Of a stretch of 64,000 bases of DNA, positions 8,846 through 17,769 are shown one piece after another. This stretch comes from Emticicia sp037153985 (GTDB lineage Bacteria; Bacteroidota; Bacteroidia; Cytophagales; Spirosomataceae): positions 49,297-113,296 of the forward strand of contig NZ_JBBAYI010000015.1 in NCBI RefSeq assembly GCF_037153985.1, written 5' to 3'. The position numbers were made by a program, and so were the translations under genes. The notes under the pieces were generated by a model. It saw only the letters and a program-made list of their open reading frames with translations, was not told the origin of the DNA and did not search any database. Position 1 is the stretch's first letter. Each line of letters opens with the position of its first letter.

Positions 8846-11497
8846 ATGAACGCTGAACAAGAAAGGTTAAATAACAATGCGCTTAAGGCTGTTCCGCTCG
8901 AAAAATGGGGCCCTTATCTGTCAGAAAGGCAATGGGCTACTGTCAGAGAAGATTACAGTATTAACGGTGACGCGTGGGCGTATTTCCCACATGACCACGC
9001 TCGTTCGAGGGCTTATCGATGGGGAGAAGATGGGTTGGGAGGTATTTCTGACTCACGGCAAAACCTCTGTTTTGCACTGGCCCTCTGGAATGGCAAAGAC
9101 CGTATACTGAAAGAACGGCTTTTTGGGCTAACCAATAGCGAGGGCAATCATGGCGAGGACGTAAAAGAACTATACTATTACCTCGATAATGTGCCTACGC
9201 ATTCTTACATGAAGTTTCTTTATAAATATCCGATTGAAGCGTTTCCGTATGAAAAACTAATTGAAGAAAACCATAACAGAACCAGACAAGAACCCGAGTA
9301 CGAAGTACTTGACACGGGTGTTTTTGATGATGACCGCTACTTTGATGTCTGGGTTGAATATGCCAAAAATAACTCAGAAGATATTTGTATTCAGATTGAG
9401 GTTTATAACAGAAGTAACCAGAATGCAACTATTTGGATTTTACCAACGTTATGGTTCCATAATAGCTGGGCCTATGGTGGGGTGTCTGAAAAACCTTCCA
9501 TAAAAATCCATGCTAGTGGCTGTGTAAGGGCTAGCCATGAGTTACTCGGGGAGTATTTTTTATATTTTCAGCAGGCGAAAGACACACTCTTTACTGAGAA
9601 TGAAACAAATGTAGCAAGGATTTTTGGCGATGAAAACGCCAGCCCTTTCGTAAAAGATGCCTTTCATGAGGCTATTTGTGAGGGTAATGAAGCATTGTAT
9701 GATTTAATAAAAAATACGCAACAGGGAACCAAATTTGCCCCTCTTTATGAATTAAATATCCAGAGCAAATCGTCAGAAAAGATTCAGCTCCGGTTGACAA
9801 ACACACAAAATGCTGACCCTTTTAGTGATAGCTTTACTCAGGTATTTTCAGATAGATACCACGAAGCTGAAGAGTTTTATCAGCGGTTTATGCCGTCAGA
9901 AAGTACAAACTCAGAAAATGTCAGAGCAAACGATTTAAAGAACATTCAAAGACAGGCTTTAGCCGGATTACTCTGGAGCAAGCAGTATTATCATTATGAT
10001 ATTGAACGCTGGCTTGAGGGAGACCCTAACCAGATTGCTCCGCCTGTTGAGCGTTTTCTGGGCAGAAATGCCGACTGGACCCATTTAAAAAATCAGGATG
10101 TTATTTCAATGCCCGATAAATGGGAATACCCGTGGTATGCCGCTTGGGACCTTGCCTTTCATTGTGTGCCAATGGCCATGCTCGACCCCGCATTTGCCAA
10201 AAACCAACTGATTTTAATTACAAGAGAATGGTATATGAGCCCAAATGGGCAGATACCTGCCTACGAATGGAATTTCTCGGACGTAAACCCGCCTGTGCAC
10301 GCGTGGTCGGCTTTATCTATTTATCGGATAGAGAAAACCTTACATGGCAAAGAGGATGTGGGTTTTCTGAAAAGAATTTTTCAGAAGCTGCTCATTAATT
10401 TTACATGGTGGGCTAATCGCGAAGACGAAAACGGGAATAATATCTTTAGTGGTGGTTTTCTTGGGCTTGATAATATTGCCGTTATTGACCGCGACAACCT
10501 GCCATTTGATTCGCATCTGGAACAGGTAGACGCTACTGCATGGATGGCTATGTATGCGCTAAACATGATGGATATTGCACTGGAAATTGCCCAGCATGAC
10601 CCAAGTTTTGAAGATGTAGCCACTAAATTCTATGAGCATTTTGTGTTGATAGCCGAGTCGCTCAATGAAGGGCTGTGGGATACCGACGATAATTTCTTTT
10701 ATGACCTGCTCTACACGAAAAGCGGGAAAATTACCCCTATGAAAGTGCGCTCTATTGTTGGGCTGAGTGCTTTATTCGCGGTTTCGATTATAGACCAGAA
10801 AAAAATACAAAACCTGCCTGATTTTAAAAAGCGAATTACCTACATAAGAGACTACCGCAAGAAAGCTGGCAAATTTTTGCCAAGCGAACAAATGGCCGAA
10901 GATGGCAATATATTGTTGTCGTTAGTGAACCGGAATATGCTGACTAAACTCTTACACGTAATGCTTGATGAAACCGAGTTTTTGTCGGTAGGTGGTATCA
11001 GGGCTTTATCAAAGTATTATGAGCAACATCCGTATTCGGTTAATATTCATGAGGTAGACTATACCATACATTACGTATCAGGCGATTCGGATTCGGCTAT
11101 GTTTGGGGGTAATTCTAACTGGCGTGGCCCTGTCTGGATGCCAATTAACTACTTAATCATTAAGTCTTTAAAAAAATACCATCAGTTCTATGGCGATAGC
11201 TTCAAGGTAGAGTTTCCGACAGGCTCAGGAATGTTCATGAATCTGGATGAAATCTCTGGTTCTCTGGCAAATCGGGTGGTGAGCATTTTCCAACAAGATG
11301 CTGCGGGTGGAAGATTAGTACATGGAGCCTATCAAGATTTTTATAAAAAGCCTGAAAATCAGCATCTGTTGCTTTTCTATGAATATTTTGATGGTGATTC
11401 GGCGCGTGGAGTAGGGGCGTCGCATCAAACCGGCTGGACAGCCGTTATCGCTGAGTTAATCAATCAGGCTGTTTGGGAGAAAGAAACTACAAAATAA
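8846..11497 (+). CDS. GH63-like (MGH1-type) glucosidase
   Basis: A large 883-residue protein resembling bacterial homologues of mannosyl-oligosaccharide glucosidase with an (alpha/alpha)6-barrel catalytic domain. The first ~330 residues look like the beta-rich N-terminal domain. The barrel starts near residue 370 with WSKQYYHYD, continues with WYAAWDLAFHCVPMAMLDP near residue 430 and the NPPVHAWS region near residue 480, and ends with GASHQTGWTAVIAELI, all typical of this family. No signal peptide is visible, so it probably acts in the cytoplasm on imported alpha-glucosides. Substrate specificity cannot be read from the sequence. Confidence 0.8.
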   Translation: MNAEQERLNNNALKAVPLEKWGPYLSERQWATVREDYSINGDAWAYFPHDHARSRAYRWGEDGLGGISDSRQNLCFALALWNGKDRILKERLFGLTNSEGNHGEDVKELYYYLDNVPTHSYMKFLYKYPIEAFPYEKLIEENHNRTRQEPEYEVLDTGVFDDDRYFDVWVEYAKNNSEDICIQIEVYNRSNQNATIWILPTLWFHNSWAYGGVSEKPSIKIHASGCVRASHELLGEYFLYFQQAKDTLFTENETNVARIFGDENASPFVKDAFHEAICEGNEALYDLIKNTQQGTKFAPLYELNIQSKSSEKIQLRLTNTQNADPFSDSFTQVFSDRYHEAEEFYQRFMPSESTNSENVRANDLKNIQRQALAGLLWSKQYYHYDIERWLEGDPNQIAPPVERFLGRNADWTHLKNQDVISMPDKWEYPWYAAWDLAFHCVPMAMLDPAFAKNQLILITREWYMSPNGQIPAYEWNFSDVNPPVHAWSALSIYRIEKTLHGKEDVGFLKRIFQKLLINFTWWANREDENGNNIFSGGFLGLDNIAVIDRDNLPFDSHLEQVDATAWMAMYALNMMDIALEIAQHDPSFEDVATKFYEHFVLIAESLNEGLWDTDDNFFYDLLYTKSGKITPMKVRSIVGLSALFAVSIIDQKKIQNLPDFKKRITYIRDYRKKAGKFLPSEQMAEDGNILLSLVNRNMLTKLLHVMLDETEFLSVGGIRALSKYYEQHPYSVNIHEVDYTIHYVSGDSDSAMFGGNSNWRGPVWMPINYLIIKSLKKYHQFYGDSFKVEFPTGSGMFMNLDEISGSLANRVVSIFQQDAAGGRLVHGAYQDFYKKPENQHLLLFYEYFDGDSARGVGASHQTGWTAVIAELINQAVWEKETTK

Positions 11498-11498
11498 A

Positions 11499-11535
11499 AC
11501 TGCTATAAACAAAGCATTGGTTTGTTTATAGCAGT
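11499..11535. terminator. bidirectional terminator
   Basis: A perfect 15-bp stem (11499-11513 with 11521-11535) and 7-nt loop lies between the convergent glucosidase and Nfu genes, with T-rich flanks on both strands. Confidence 0.85.
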
Positions 11536-11553
11536 AGTAAATTTTTTAAAATC

Positions 11554-12150
11554 TTATATGCCTTCTGCTACTACCTCTTTTACTTCTGGCACCATTGTAG
11601 TTAGCAAACGCTGGATACCGTCACGAAGAGTAACTGTTGAAGAAGGGCATCCGCTGCAAGAGCCTTGCAGATACACTTTTACTTGTCCGGTTGTATCATC
11701 GAAAGAAGCAAAATTAATAGCTCCACCGTCAGATTCCACCGCTGGGCGAACGTACTGGTCAAGTGTAGATTTAATTTTAGCTACCACTGCCGAGTCGTTG
11801 GCATCTACAATCAGGGTATTTTTATCGATTGTTTTTTTTGCAAAAACCGGATGGTTCTGTTCAAAATATATCTTCAAGAATTTCTTTACATCATACACTA
11901 CATCTTCCCATTCTGTTTCTTCTTCTTTTGTCAGCGTAATGAAGTTAGCTGCAATAAAAATTCTTCTGACAAACGGAAACTGAAATAAATCGGCAGCCAG
12001 AGGCGATGCCTTGCCTTCTTCGGCAGTAGCGGCGATTGTCGGGTAGTCGAACGATAGCCCATCAGGAACCAATTCAAAATTCAATACAAATTTCATTGAA
12101 TTGGGATTCGGGCTAAGCTCGGTATAAATCATTGTTGGGCGTTGAAGCAT
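11554..12150 (-). CDS. Nfu-type iron-sulfur cluster carrier (NifU C-terminal domain)
   Basis: Delivers Fe-S clusters to apo-proteins in the cytoplasm. Of its 198 residues the first ~95 form an Nfu_N domain (SPNPNSMKFVLN near residue 14). The C-terminal ~75 are the NifU-like domain with the cluster-binding CxxC in SCSGCPSSTVTLRDGIQ. The two domains are joined by a charged linker. The two Cys needed for a bridging [4Fe-4S] cluster between protomers are intact. It is a single gene, converging on the glucosidase and sharing a terminator with it. Confidence 0.9.
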   Translation of the reverse strand: MLQRPTMIYTELSPNPNSMKFVLNFELVPDGLSFDYPTIAATAEEGKASPLAADLFQFPFVRRIFIAANFITLTKEEETEWEDVVYDVKKFLKIYFEQNHPVFAKKTIDKNTLIVDANDSAVVAKIKSTLDQYVRPAVESDGGAINFASFDDTTGQVKVYLQGSCSGCPSSTVTLRDGIQRLLTTMVPEVKEVVAEGI

Positions 12151-12230
12151 GACAATTGTAGAATAGAAAAATAAATAATAACAGTTTTAGAACACCAATC
12201 TTCCGAAATAAGTTTGGTAGGGGCATAAAA

Positions 12231-12254
12231 AAACCTGCCTTATGGGGCAGGTTT
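12231..12254 (-). terminator. terminator after rpmA
   Basis: The stem AAACCTGCC/GGCAGGTTT (12231-12239 with 12246-12254) is followed on the minus strand by a run of T, directly after the rpmA stop. Confidence 0.85.
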
Positions 12255-12272
12255 AAAAATCTTTACAGAAAA

Positions 12273-12530
12273 TTATGCTTCTGCAATAACGCTTACGAAA
12301 GATTTTCCGTCACGTCCTTTTTTAAATTCTACTTTGCCATCAGCAAGTGCAAAAAGTGTATGGTCTCTTCCGATACCAACATTTACACCTGGATTGTGTT
12401 TAGTGCCACGTTGACGAACGATGATATTGCCCGCAATCGCAGTTTGACCACCAAACAATTTAACGCCTAAGCGTTTGCTTTCTGATTCACGACCGTTTTT
12501 CGATGAACCTACGCCTTTTTTGTGTGCCAT
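12273..12530 (-). CDS. rpmA: 50S ribosomal protein bL27
   Basis: 85 residues starting MAHKKGVGSSKNGRESESKRLGV, the conserved N-terminus of bL27 that reaches the peptidyl-transferase centre. It shows no N-terminal cleavage extension of the Firmicutes type. It is downstream of rplU in the usual rplU-rpmA operon, 67 bp apart. Confidence 0.97.
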   Translation of the reverse strand: MAHKKGVGSSKNGRESESKRLGVKLFGGQTAIAGNIIVRQRGTKHNPGVNVGIGRDHTLFALADGKVEFKKGRDGKSFVSVIAEA

Positions 12531-12597
12531 GACCTTATTCTCTTTTAATTAGTGAATTGCAATGAATAATTTGCGGTTGAGTTGCCAACCAAATGTT

Positions 12598-12909
12598 TTA
12601 CGCTGCGATTTCGTCAATGCGGATTTTAGTAAGATACTGACGGTGACCGTTTTTCTTAACGTATCCTTTACGACGTTTTTTCTTGAAAACGATTACTTTT
12701 TCGCCTTTTAAGTGTTCAAGAATGGTTGCTTTTACAGAAGCACCTTCTACGGTCGGAGTTCCTACTGAGATAGTTCCGCCGTTGTCAACAAGGAGAACCT
12801 TGTCAATTACAAGTTCAGCGTTCGCTTCGCCTTCCAATCTGTTGGTGTAAAGCGTACGACCCTTTTCAACTTTAAATTGCTGACCTGCGATTTCTACGAT
12901 TGCGTACAT
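12598..12909 (-). CDS. rplU: 50S ribosomal protein bL21
   Basis: 103 residues with the family start MYAIVEIAGQQFKVEKG and the basic KRRKGYVKKNGHRQYLT segment near the C-terminus that binds 23S rRNA domain II. First gene of the rplU-rpmA operon. The start is an ATG in an A-rich context without Shine-Dalgarno, as normal for this phylum. Confidence 0.97.
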   Translation of the reverse strand: MYAIVEIAGQQFKVEKGRTLYTNRLEGEANAELVIDKVLLVDNGGTISVGTPTVEGASVKATILEHLKGEKVIVFKKKRRKGYVKKNGHRQYLTKIRIDEIAA

Positions 12910-12992
12910 TTTTTTGATAATAAATTAACAATGAATAATGTTTCTAGCCTGATTACTAGGCTATCAGCCGACAGACCTACTAATTAGGGGTG

Positions 12993-13022
12993 CAAAGTTA
13001 ATAATTTAATTTTGTTTTTCAA
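12993..13022 (-). promoter_or_regulatory. promoter of rplU-rpmA
   Basis: On the minus strand a TTG (13022-13020) and TAACTTTG (13000-12993) are separated by 19 bp. The leader before rplU would be about 75 nt. Confidence 0.7.
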
Positions 13023-13087
13023 ACAGTTGCATTGTTTGATTTTTTTTATAAAATTGTATTGTTTTATCATTCAAACTCACAGGACCT

Positions 13088-13525
13088 ATGAAAATTCGTC
13101 AGATATTACAGAAGAAAAAAATCAACGCCCTTTTCTCGGTTTCTTCCGATTCAACGGTATACCATGCCTTAGAGGTAATGGCAGAGAAAAATATCGGGGC
13201 TGTTTTAGTCATAGATAACGGAAAACTTTCGGGTATTTTCTCGGAGCGTGACTACGCCCGCAAGATTGTGCTGAAAGGTTTGCATTCAGATGAAACACAA
13301 GTGAAAGACGTAATGACCTCGCGGGTGATTACCATTGACCTTGAGCATAAACTCGAAGATGCCATGCAGATTATGTCGGATAAACATATCAGACACTTAC
13401 CTGTTATGGACGGAGACGCACTGGTAGGTATTATTTCAATCAACGATTTGGTAACTACGCTTATAAACGAGCAAAAAGCCCAAATTGCTTCTCTTGAAAG
13501 CTATATTTCGGGTAGCTATGCTTAA
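13088..13525 (+). CDS. CBS-domain pair protein
   Basis: 145 residues made almost entirely of two CBS domains (about residues 10-65 and 75-130), each with the typical GAVLVID and HLPVMDGDALVGIISINDL signatures. Such stand-alone CBS modules bind adenine nucleotides and tune other proteins; no catalytic domain is present. It stands alone, followed by its own terminator. Partner unknown. Confidence 0.9.
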   Translation: MKIRQILQKKKINALFSVSSDSTVYHALEVMAEKNIGAVLVIDNGKLSGIFSERDYARKIVLKGLHSDETQVKDVMTSRVITIDLEHKLEDAMQIMSDKHIRHLPVMDGDALVGIISINDLVTTLINEQKAQIASLESYISGSYA

Positions 13526-13562
13526 TGTTGTAAATAATTAAATTTGATATTTATCAGGAAAC

Positions 13563-13584
13563 AGCGAAGCCCACAGGCTTCGCT
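13563..13584 (+). terminator. terminator after the CBS gene
   Basis: A 9-bp stem (AGCGAAGCC, 13563-13571, with GGCTTCGCT, 13576-13584), 4-nt loop, then TATTTAT. It ends just before the DUF2721 gene. Confidence 0.75.
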
Positions 13585-13596
13585 TATTTATCTATA

Positions 13597-14046
13597 ATGG
13601 AACTTACTATCGGTACTCCGGCACTACTTTTTTCTACGGTTTCGTTGCTGATGATTGCTTTTACTAACCGGTTTCTGGCACTGGCAAGCCTCATTCGGGA
13701 CTTGCACGTGAAGTACAAAACCGAAGAAGAAAAAGAAAACATAGTGGCCCAGATTATAGGGCTACAACGCCGTATCAGGATTGTAAGGAATATCCAGATA
13801 ATTGCCATTTCGAGCTTGTTACTTAGTGCTGTATGTATGCTTCTGATATTTGTTGGCCGCGAACTAGCCGCCAAATGGTTTTTCGGGGGGGCATTAATGC
13901 TCCAGATTGCTGCCCTGACTTTATCAGTACGTGAAATAACGCTTTCGATGAATGCACTAAAACTCGAACTGAGCGACATGGCCGAGTTGATTTCGCCTGT
14001 TACTCATAAAAAGCGCAAAAAACACGATACTCACGCAAGCTCCTGA
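13597..14046 (+). CDS. DUF2721 family membrane protein
   Basis: 149 residues with an N-terminal helix (PALLFSTVSLLMIAFTNRFLALA), a cytoplasmic charged loop rich in Arg and Glu, and two further membrane segments around residues 70-110, then a short basic tail ending in His and Lys. This layout and the RFLALASLIRDL motif match DUF2721, a family without known function. Start ATG at 13597. Confidence 0.75.
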   Translation: MELTIGTPALLFSTVSLLMIAFTNRFLALASLIRDLHVKYKTEEEKENIVAQIIGLQRRIRIVRNIQIIAISSLLLSAVCMLLIFVGRELAAKWFFGGALMLQIAALTLSVREITLSMNALKLELSDMAELISPVTHKKRKKHDTHASS

Positions 14047-14085
14047 GTTTTGGGGCATTACTGAAAAACACTCAAGCTGTTTAGT

Positions 14086-14742
14086 TTATATCTTCACCGA
14101 ACCTCTTGCCAATAATAAACCTTGTATAATTAAATACTGGGCTACTACATAGGTACTCATGACCCCAAGGCCCGATAGGGGTATGTCTATCACAAACTTA
14201 TTGAGGGCAATGAGCGAGTCAGAAATGATAAACAAAATGGCTCCTATCAGCACATACTGATAACTTTTATCGTTTACCTGCCTTTCGCTGGCTCTGATAC
14301 CCATTATGGTAATAACCACCGCGTATAGAATGACCGGAATTTTGAAGTCGCCCGGAATTTTATTCAATAGAAAGAAAAGTAACAAACAGGCATAAGAAAT
14401 AAACGGAAGCCAGCGGAAATGTCGTGATTTTCCCTCTTGTTGAAAAAGAAAAATATAACATACATGGCCCAATAAAAATGCACCTAAGCCAAGCAGGAAA
14501 AAGTTAGGGTTAAACTTCTGAAACATCAGAAAGGTATCGCCCAGACAGCAAAAAAACAAAGCTATCAGCACAAGGCGGTCACGTTTATTAAAATTTGATT
14601 GGGTAAGCCGGAAATAAAAAAATCCTAATGTAATCATCAGGAGGGGTTTGGTAATATAGCCGAGCCATTCGTTATCAATAAACCCTGCAATAATATTAAG
14701 GCAGGATAAGCCAAAGAAGATGGAAGTCTGGGTTCGATTCAT
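14086..14742 (-). CDS. YhhN family protein (lysoplasmalogenase-like)
   Basis: 218 residues with about eight hydrophobic helices and the YhhN landmarks GDTFLM near residue 68 and GAILFIISDSLIALNKF near residue 170. The paired Asp residues of these motifs are the proposed catalytic centre of lysoplasmalogenase (TMEM86) relatives. Activity in bacteria of this group is not proven. It is 11 bp downstream of the M28 peptidase on the same strand, so probably co-transcribed. Confidence 0.8.
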   Translation of the reverse strand: MNRTQTSIFFGLSCLNIIAGFIDNEWLGYITKPLLMITLGFFYFRLTQSNFNKRDRLVLIALFFCCLGDTFLMFQKFNPNFFLLGLGAFLLGHVCYIFLFQQEGKSRHFRWLPFISYACLLLFFLLNKIPGDFKIPVILYAVVITIMGIRASERQVNDKSYQYVLIGAILFIISDSLIALNKFVIDIPLSGLGVMSTYVVAQYLIIQGLLLARGSVKI

Positions 14743-14753
14743 AGTAAGGAAGG

Positions 14754-15899
14754 TTAAGTGTTATTCAGATGTTCTCCGATTTTCTCTGCTAATATAATAG
14801 CCTTTTCCATAGGTAAAAAATCTACATTTGAGAGAATATCAGTAGGACGGTGAATATTGGGCATACGGCCATTGGTATCGAGGGCTGCCAGCGTAAGAGA
14901 AGGAATACCCGCCCGCTGAAACCACACCGAGTCGAAATCGGCTGTGTGCCATGCACCTGTGCTTACATTTTTTAAAGCTGGTACCTCTGTAACAGCCTGT
15001 TTGGCAATCTGTATCAGGTCGTTATCATAAACAATGTTCGACCAGCTACCAGTCTGGGTTATAATTTTCAGATTTCCGTTTCCTAAGGTATCGAAATTGA
15101 GCAAATAAGTACCTTTATGAAACTCGGTATAATGTTTTTTCATGTAGGCTCTGGCTCCAATCATGCCCACTTCTTCTGCACCTGTCAACACTAATTCTAC
15201 TTCAAGGTTTTCCAGATTTTTGTTCCATAGTTTTTCGGCTGTAGCAATGGCTGCGGCTACGCCCGTAGCGTTGTCAGAAGCCCCGTTCGAGTACCCTAAA
15301 CGAAAATAATCGATAGTGCCGATTACCCCTTGTAACAAAAAATAAAAAGCCAGAATATTGCCTATAAGCATCACAAAGTTGCTCGGAGTAAGAAACTGTA
15401 AAATGGCTATAAACTGCGCGGCAATCATTAAAAACAGGCTTATTTTTAATGATTGCCTGAAATTGCCGACCATTTCAGGACGATACAATACAGAAATTGG
15501 GGCAGTGTCCCAGTGTGCCATTAAAATCAGTTTTTTAGGTTTTGAAGTATGGTTGTTTTCTGTTTTGACAACAAGATTATAAGATTTAACCAGCGGAGGA
15601 AAACCCGTAACAGGCGAAGCATACCAATTGAAATATAGCATGGCCATAGTTACAAAAACAAGGGTTAAAAACAGCCCTGCCACTGGTAAAAAGTTAAGGG
15701 TAAGTAAACCTGTAACTAGCCCGCCAATGAGCCACCAGACAACAGAAATGTAGGTTTTGGGTGTCTTGAATGATTCTCGTGCTACTTGCCGCCCAGTAAA
15801 TAGGCCTGTGAGAAATTCAAGCACAGGAATATCATGGGAAGTTGCTACACCTCTGTTCGGGAAAGATGCCAGTTTTTCTACAATTTGCCTTGGGGTCAT
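14754..15899 (-). CDS. M28 family zinc aminopeptidase-like protein, membrane-anchored
   Basis: 381 residues. Hydrophobic segments around 65-110 and 150-195 place it in the membrane. The M28 metal ligands are complete: His in LMAHWDTAP, Asp in GASDNATGV (bridging), Glu-Glu in TGAEEVGMIGARAY (catalytic and ligand), Asp in LNFDTLGNG and His in PNIHRPTD. It probably trims peptides at or across the membrane. Insertion of two extra membrane segments between the first and second ligand blocks is unusual compared with soluble M28 enzymes. It precedes the YhhN gene in the same operon. Confidence 0.85.
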   Translation of the reverse strand: MTPRQIVEKLASFPNRGVATSHDIPVLEFLTGLFTGRQVARESFKTPKTYISVVWWLIGGLVTGLLTLNFLPVAGLFLTLVFVTMAMLYFNWYASPVTGFPPLVKSYNLVVKTENNHTSKPKKLILMAHWDTAPISVLYRPEMVGNFRQSLKISLFLMIAAQFIAILQFLTPSNFVMLIGNILAFYFLLQGVIGTIDYFRLGYSNGASDNATGVAAAIATAEKLWNKNLENLEVELVLTGAEEVGMIGARAYMKKHYTEFHKGTYLLNFDTLGNGNLKIITQTGSWSNIVYDNDLIQIAKQAVTEVPALKNVSTGAWHTADFDSVWFQRAGIPSLTLAALDTNGRMPNIHRPTDILSNVDFLPMEKAIILAEKIGEHLNNT

Positions 15900-15928
15900 G
15901 GCTGAGTTATCAATTAATGGTTATTGGG

Positions 15929-16795
15929 TTAATCAAGAATTGTGTAATTGGTTATATTAAAAGTTGTGGTTGAAAACAAACGTATGTGCTGTATAAACTT
16001 ATCGTTCATGAGCCAGTCATAATCGCTTTTTAAAATACTGATTTTAATAGTTTTACCTTTATTTACGAGTGTCTCATTGCCATTATTATAATTATAACTC
16101 TTGAAAAAAGCTTTATCTCGTGTATGAAAAATCAGGTTTTGGTACTCTTCCAGCTTTAAATCGGCTGTACGTTTGCTAAAATGGATACTCGTGATTTGGC
16201 CTATGAAAAACATTGTCTCATCCGAATCCGACTTGGTTCTGATAATGAGCCAGTAAGAAGCCAAGATTACAAAACATGAAACGGCAAATGTTAAAATAAC
16301 ATTTTTTTCAAAAGGCGTATGTAGTTCTTTTCTATAAACTTTACTGTCAGCGGTTGTCAGGCTTTTATTAGTTGGTAAATTCAACTGTTTTAAGTGGTCA
16401 ACAAAAGAAAAGTAATTTTTATAATCTTCTTTTTCAATGACAAGTGTTTGAGAAAGACTTTCAATTATCAGAAAGGTTGTAGTTTTATTCTTTCTGTGTG
16501 TTGTATATTCATTCCAAGCAGTAATTTCTGATGCTTTTATTTGGGTAATATATTGCTGGCTTGGTGTCTGAACAATGATGGAGTCAGGATAGAAAATATA
16601 ATTTTTTTTATACTCCTTCAGCACAGAATGTGCTATCAAGAAAACAAAAATCAATGAAATTACAGGCAAGAACCATAAAACCTCCAGAATAGCATTATAA
16701 ATTAGGAACAAAAAGAATAATAAGCATAAAGTACACTCAAATACCGTTTTCCAGTAATTATGTTTCGGTTCGGCTATGGTTATGTTATTATTCAT
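15929..16795 (-). CDS. hypothetical membrane protein, PH-domain-like layout
   Basis: 288 residues, not recognised. Two membrane helices lie at about 20-60, followed by a beta-rich stretch (IFYPDSIIVQTPSQQYITQI, ITAWNEYTTH, TTTFLIIESLSQTLVIEKEDY) that resembles the short PH-like domains of small bacterial membrane proteins. A third helix lies near 170-190, then a C-terminal beta-rich domain. Asn, Thr and Tyr content is high and GC is lower than in the flanking genes. Gap of 26 bp to the nucleotidase upstream on the same strand. Confidence 0.55.
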   Translation of the reverse strand: MNNNITIAEPKHNYWKTVFECTLCLLFFLFLIYNAILEVLWFLPVISLIFVFLIAHSVLKEYKKNYIFYPDSIIVQTPSQQYITQIKASEITAWNEYTTHRKNKTTTFLIIESLSQTLVIEKEDYKNYFSFVDHLKQLNLPTNKSLTTADSKVYRKELHTPFEKNVILTFAVSCFVILASYWLIIRTKSDSDETMFFIGQITSIHFSKRTADLKLEEYQNLIFHTRDKAFFKSYNYNNGNETLVNKGKTIKISILKSDYDWLMNDKFIQHIRLFSTTTFNITNYTILD

Positions 16796-16821
16796 GATGC
16801 TTGTTTTAAAGGAGATATTAT

Positions 16822-17361
16822 TTATACTTCACCTTCAAAAAATGTTTCTATATCTTTCCATGATTTGAACCTTTGGTAGCCTGTTACTTTCTGGTTATGA
16901 ATAGCACTGAACATCAGGGTTTTACCTTTAAATGTTTTTAGGTTTTTTTCGTGGTCATCAATCATATAATCGGCAGCAACAATACTTTTATCGCCACAAA
17001 GTACAATATTCCGCCATGAAATAAACGGGAAGTGTTCTTCCAGCCAATCCATTTTGTCTTTTAAAGAATTCGGGAACTCGGTGGCTGCCGATACAATGAA
17101 TACGTCGAAGTTTTCATGTAGTTTTTTTACAACTTCAATAGCATCTGGCATTACTTCAACATCTCTGAAAAACCCGGGTTTGAAAATCTCCTCCCTGATT
17201 TTGTGATAGTTTTTTTCGTCGAATATTTCAAAGTAGGCTTTGTTTTCAAAGTGTTGTTCGGTAAAAGCCGTGCCAATGATATGATTATAAGTTTTCAGGA
17301 TTTTTTTTCCGGTGGCGGCCATTACATCGTCCATATCAATGGCAATTCTTTTCTTGGTCAT
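16822..17361 (-). CDS. 5'(3')-deoxyribonucleotidase (NT5C-type HAD phosphatase)
   Basis: 179 residues with HAD motif I IAIDMDDVMA near residue 6 (both Asp present), motif II in DVFIVSAATEF near residue 91, and motif III/IV Lys and Asp around DKSIVAADYMIDDHEKNLKTF. This matches the NT5C family, which dephosphorylates deoxynucleoside monophosphates in the cytoplasm. Start ATG at 17361. It diverges from the cobalamin riboswitch and btuB. Confidence 0.85.
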   Translation of the reverse strand: MTKKRIAIDMDDVMAATGKKILKTYNHIIGTAFTEQHFENKAYFEIFDEKNYHKIREEIFKPGFFRDVEVMPDAIEVVKKLHENFDVFIVSAATEFPNSLKDKMDWLEEHFPFISWRNIVLCGDKSIVAADYMIDDHEKNLKTFKGKTLMFSAIHNQKVTGYQRFKSWKDIETFFEGEV

Positions 17362-17504
17362 AAAATTTTGGTTTTGTTTCTGCGAATATAAACATAGATT
17401 TCACAACATACGCCATAGGCTCATATCTGTTTTTGTAATTCATAACAAAGCAAGAAAAAACAGTAATTTTTGTCAGGATTGTTATTCTTTATAAAAAATC
17501 GTTT

Positions 17505-17512
17505 TACCTTTG
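17505..17512 (+). promoter_or_regulatory. -7 element upstream of the cobalamin riboswitch
   Basis: TACCTTTG matches TAnnTTTG. The best -33 candidate is a weak TTA at 17482-17484, 20 bp upstream. Transcription would start near 17519, just before the riboswitch. Confidence 0.55.
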
Positions 17513-17518
17513 CAACAG

Positions 17519-17690
17519 TTTTAGGTGCCTTATATGATTTCCAATAATCATCTAAAGGCTTAAAAGGGAATCCCGTTAAAATCGGGAACTGTCCCCGCAA
17601 CTGTAAGTTTCATTCGTACATTTCTTCTACTTGGCCACTGTTATACGGGAAGGCTTGAAATGTTGAAACAAGTCAGGAGACCTGCCCAGA
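17519..17690 (+). ncRNA. cobalamin riboswitch
   Basis: Classic adenosylcobalamin-type aptamer landmarks in order: GGTGCC near 17524, AAAAGGGAATCCCGTTAAAATC with the GGGAAC and CCCCGCAACTGTAA core (17561-17608), GCCACTG near 17634, GGGAAGGC near 17648 and the B12 box AAGTCAGGAGACCTGCC (17669-17685). It lies in the leader of btuB, so cobalamin binding should shut down expression of the vitamin B12 uptake genes. The expression platform fills the remaining ~80 nt to the btuB start. Confidence 0.95.
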
Positions 17691-17769
17691 GCTATCCTTG
17701 TTTGTGCTTTACGGCGGATGAAGGCAAATGAGCGAAAGAATATCATTCATTTTTATCATGTAGCAGGTT

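Noticed and set aside
11522..11988. Two plus-strand frames opposite the Nfu gene
   Set aside because: Antisense shadows of a clear NifU-domain protein.
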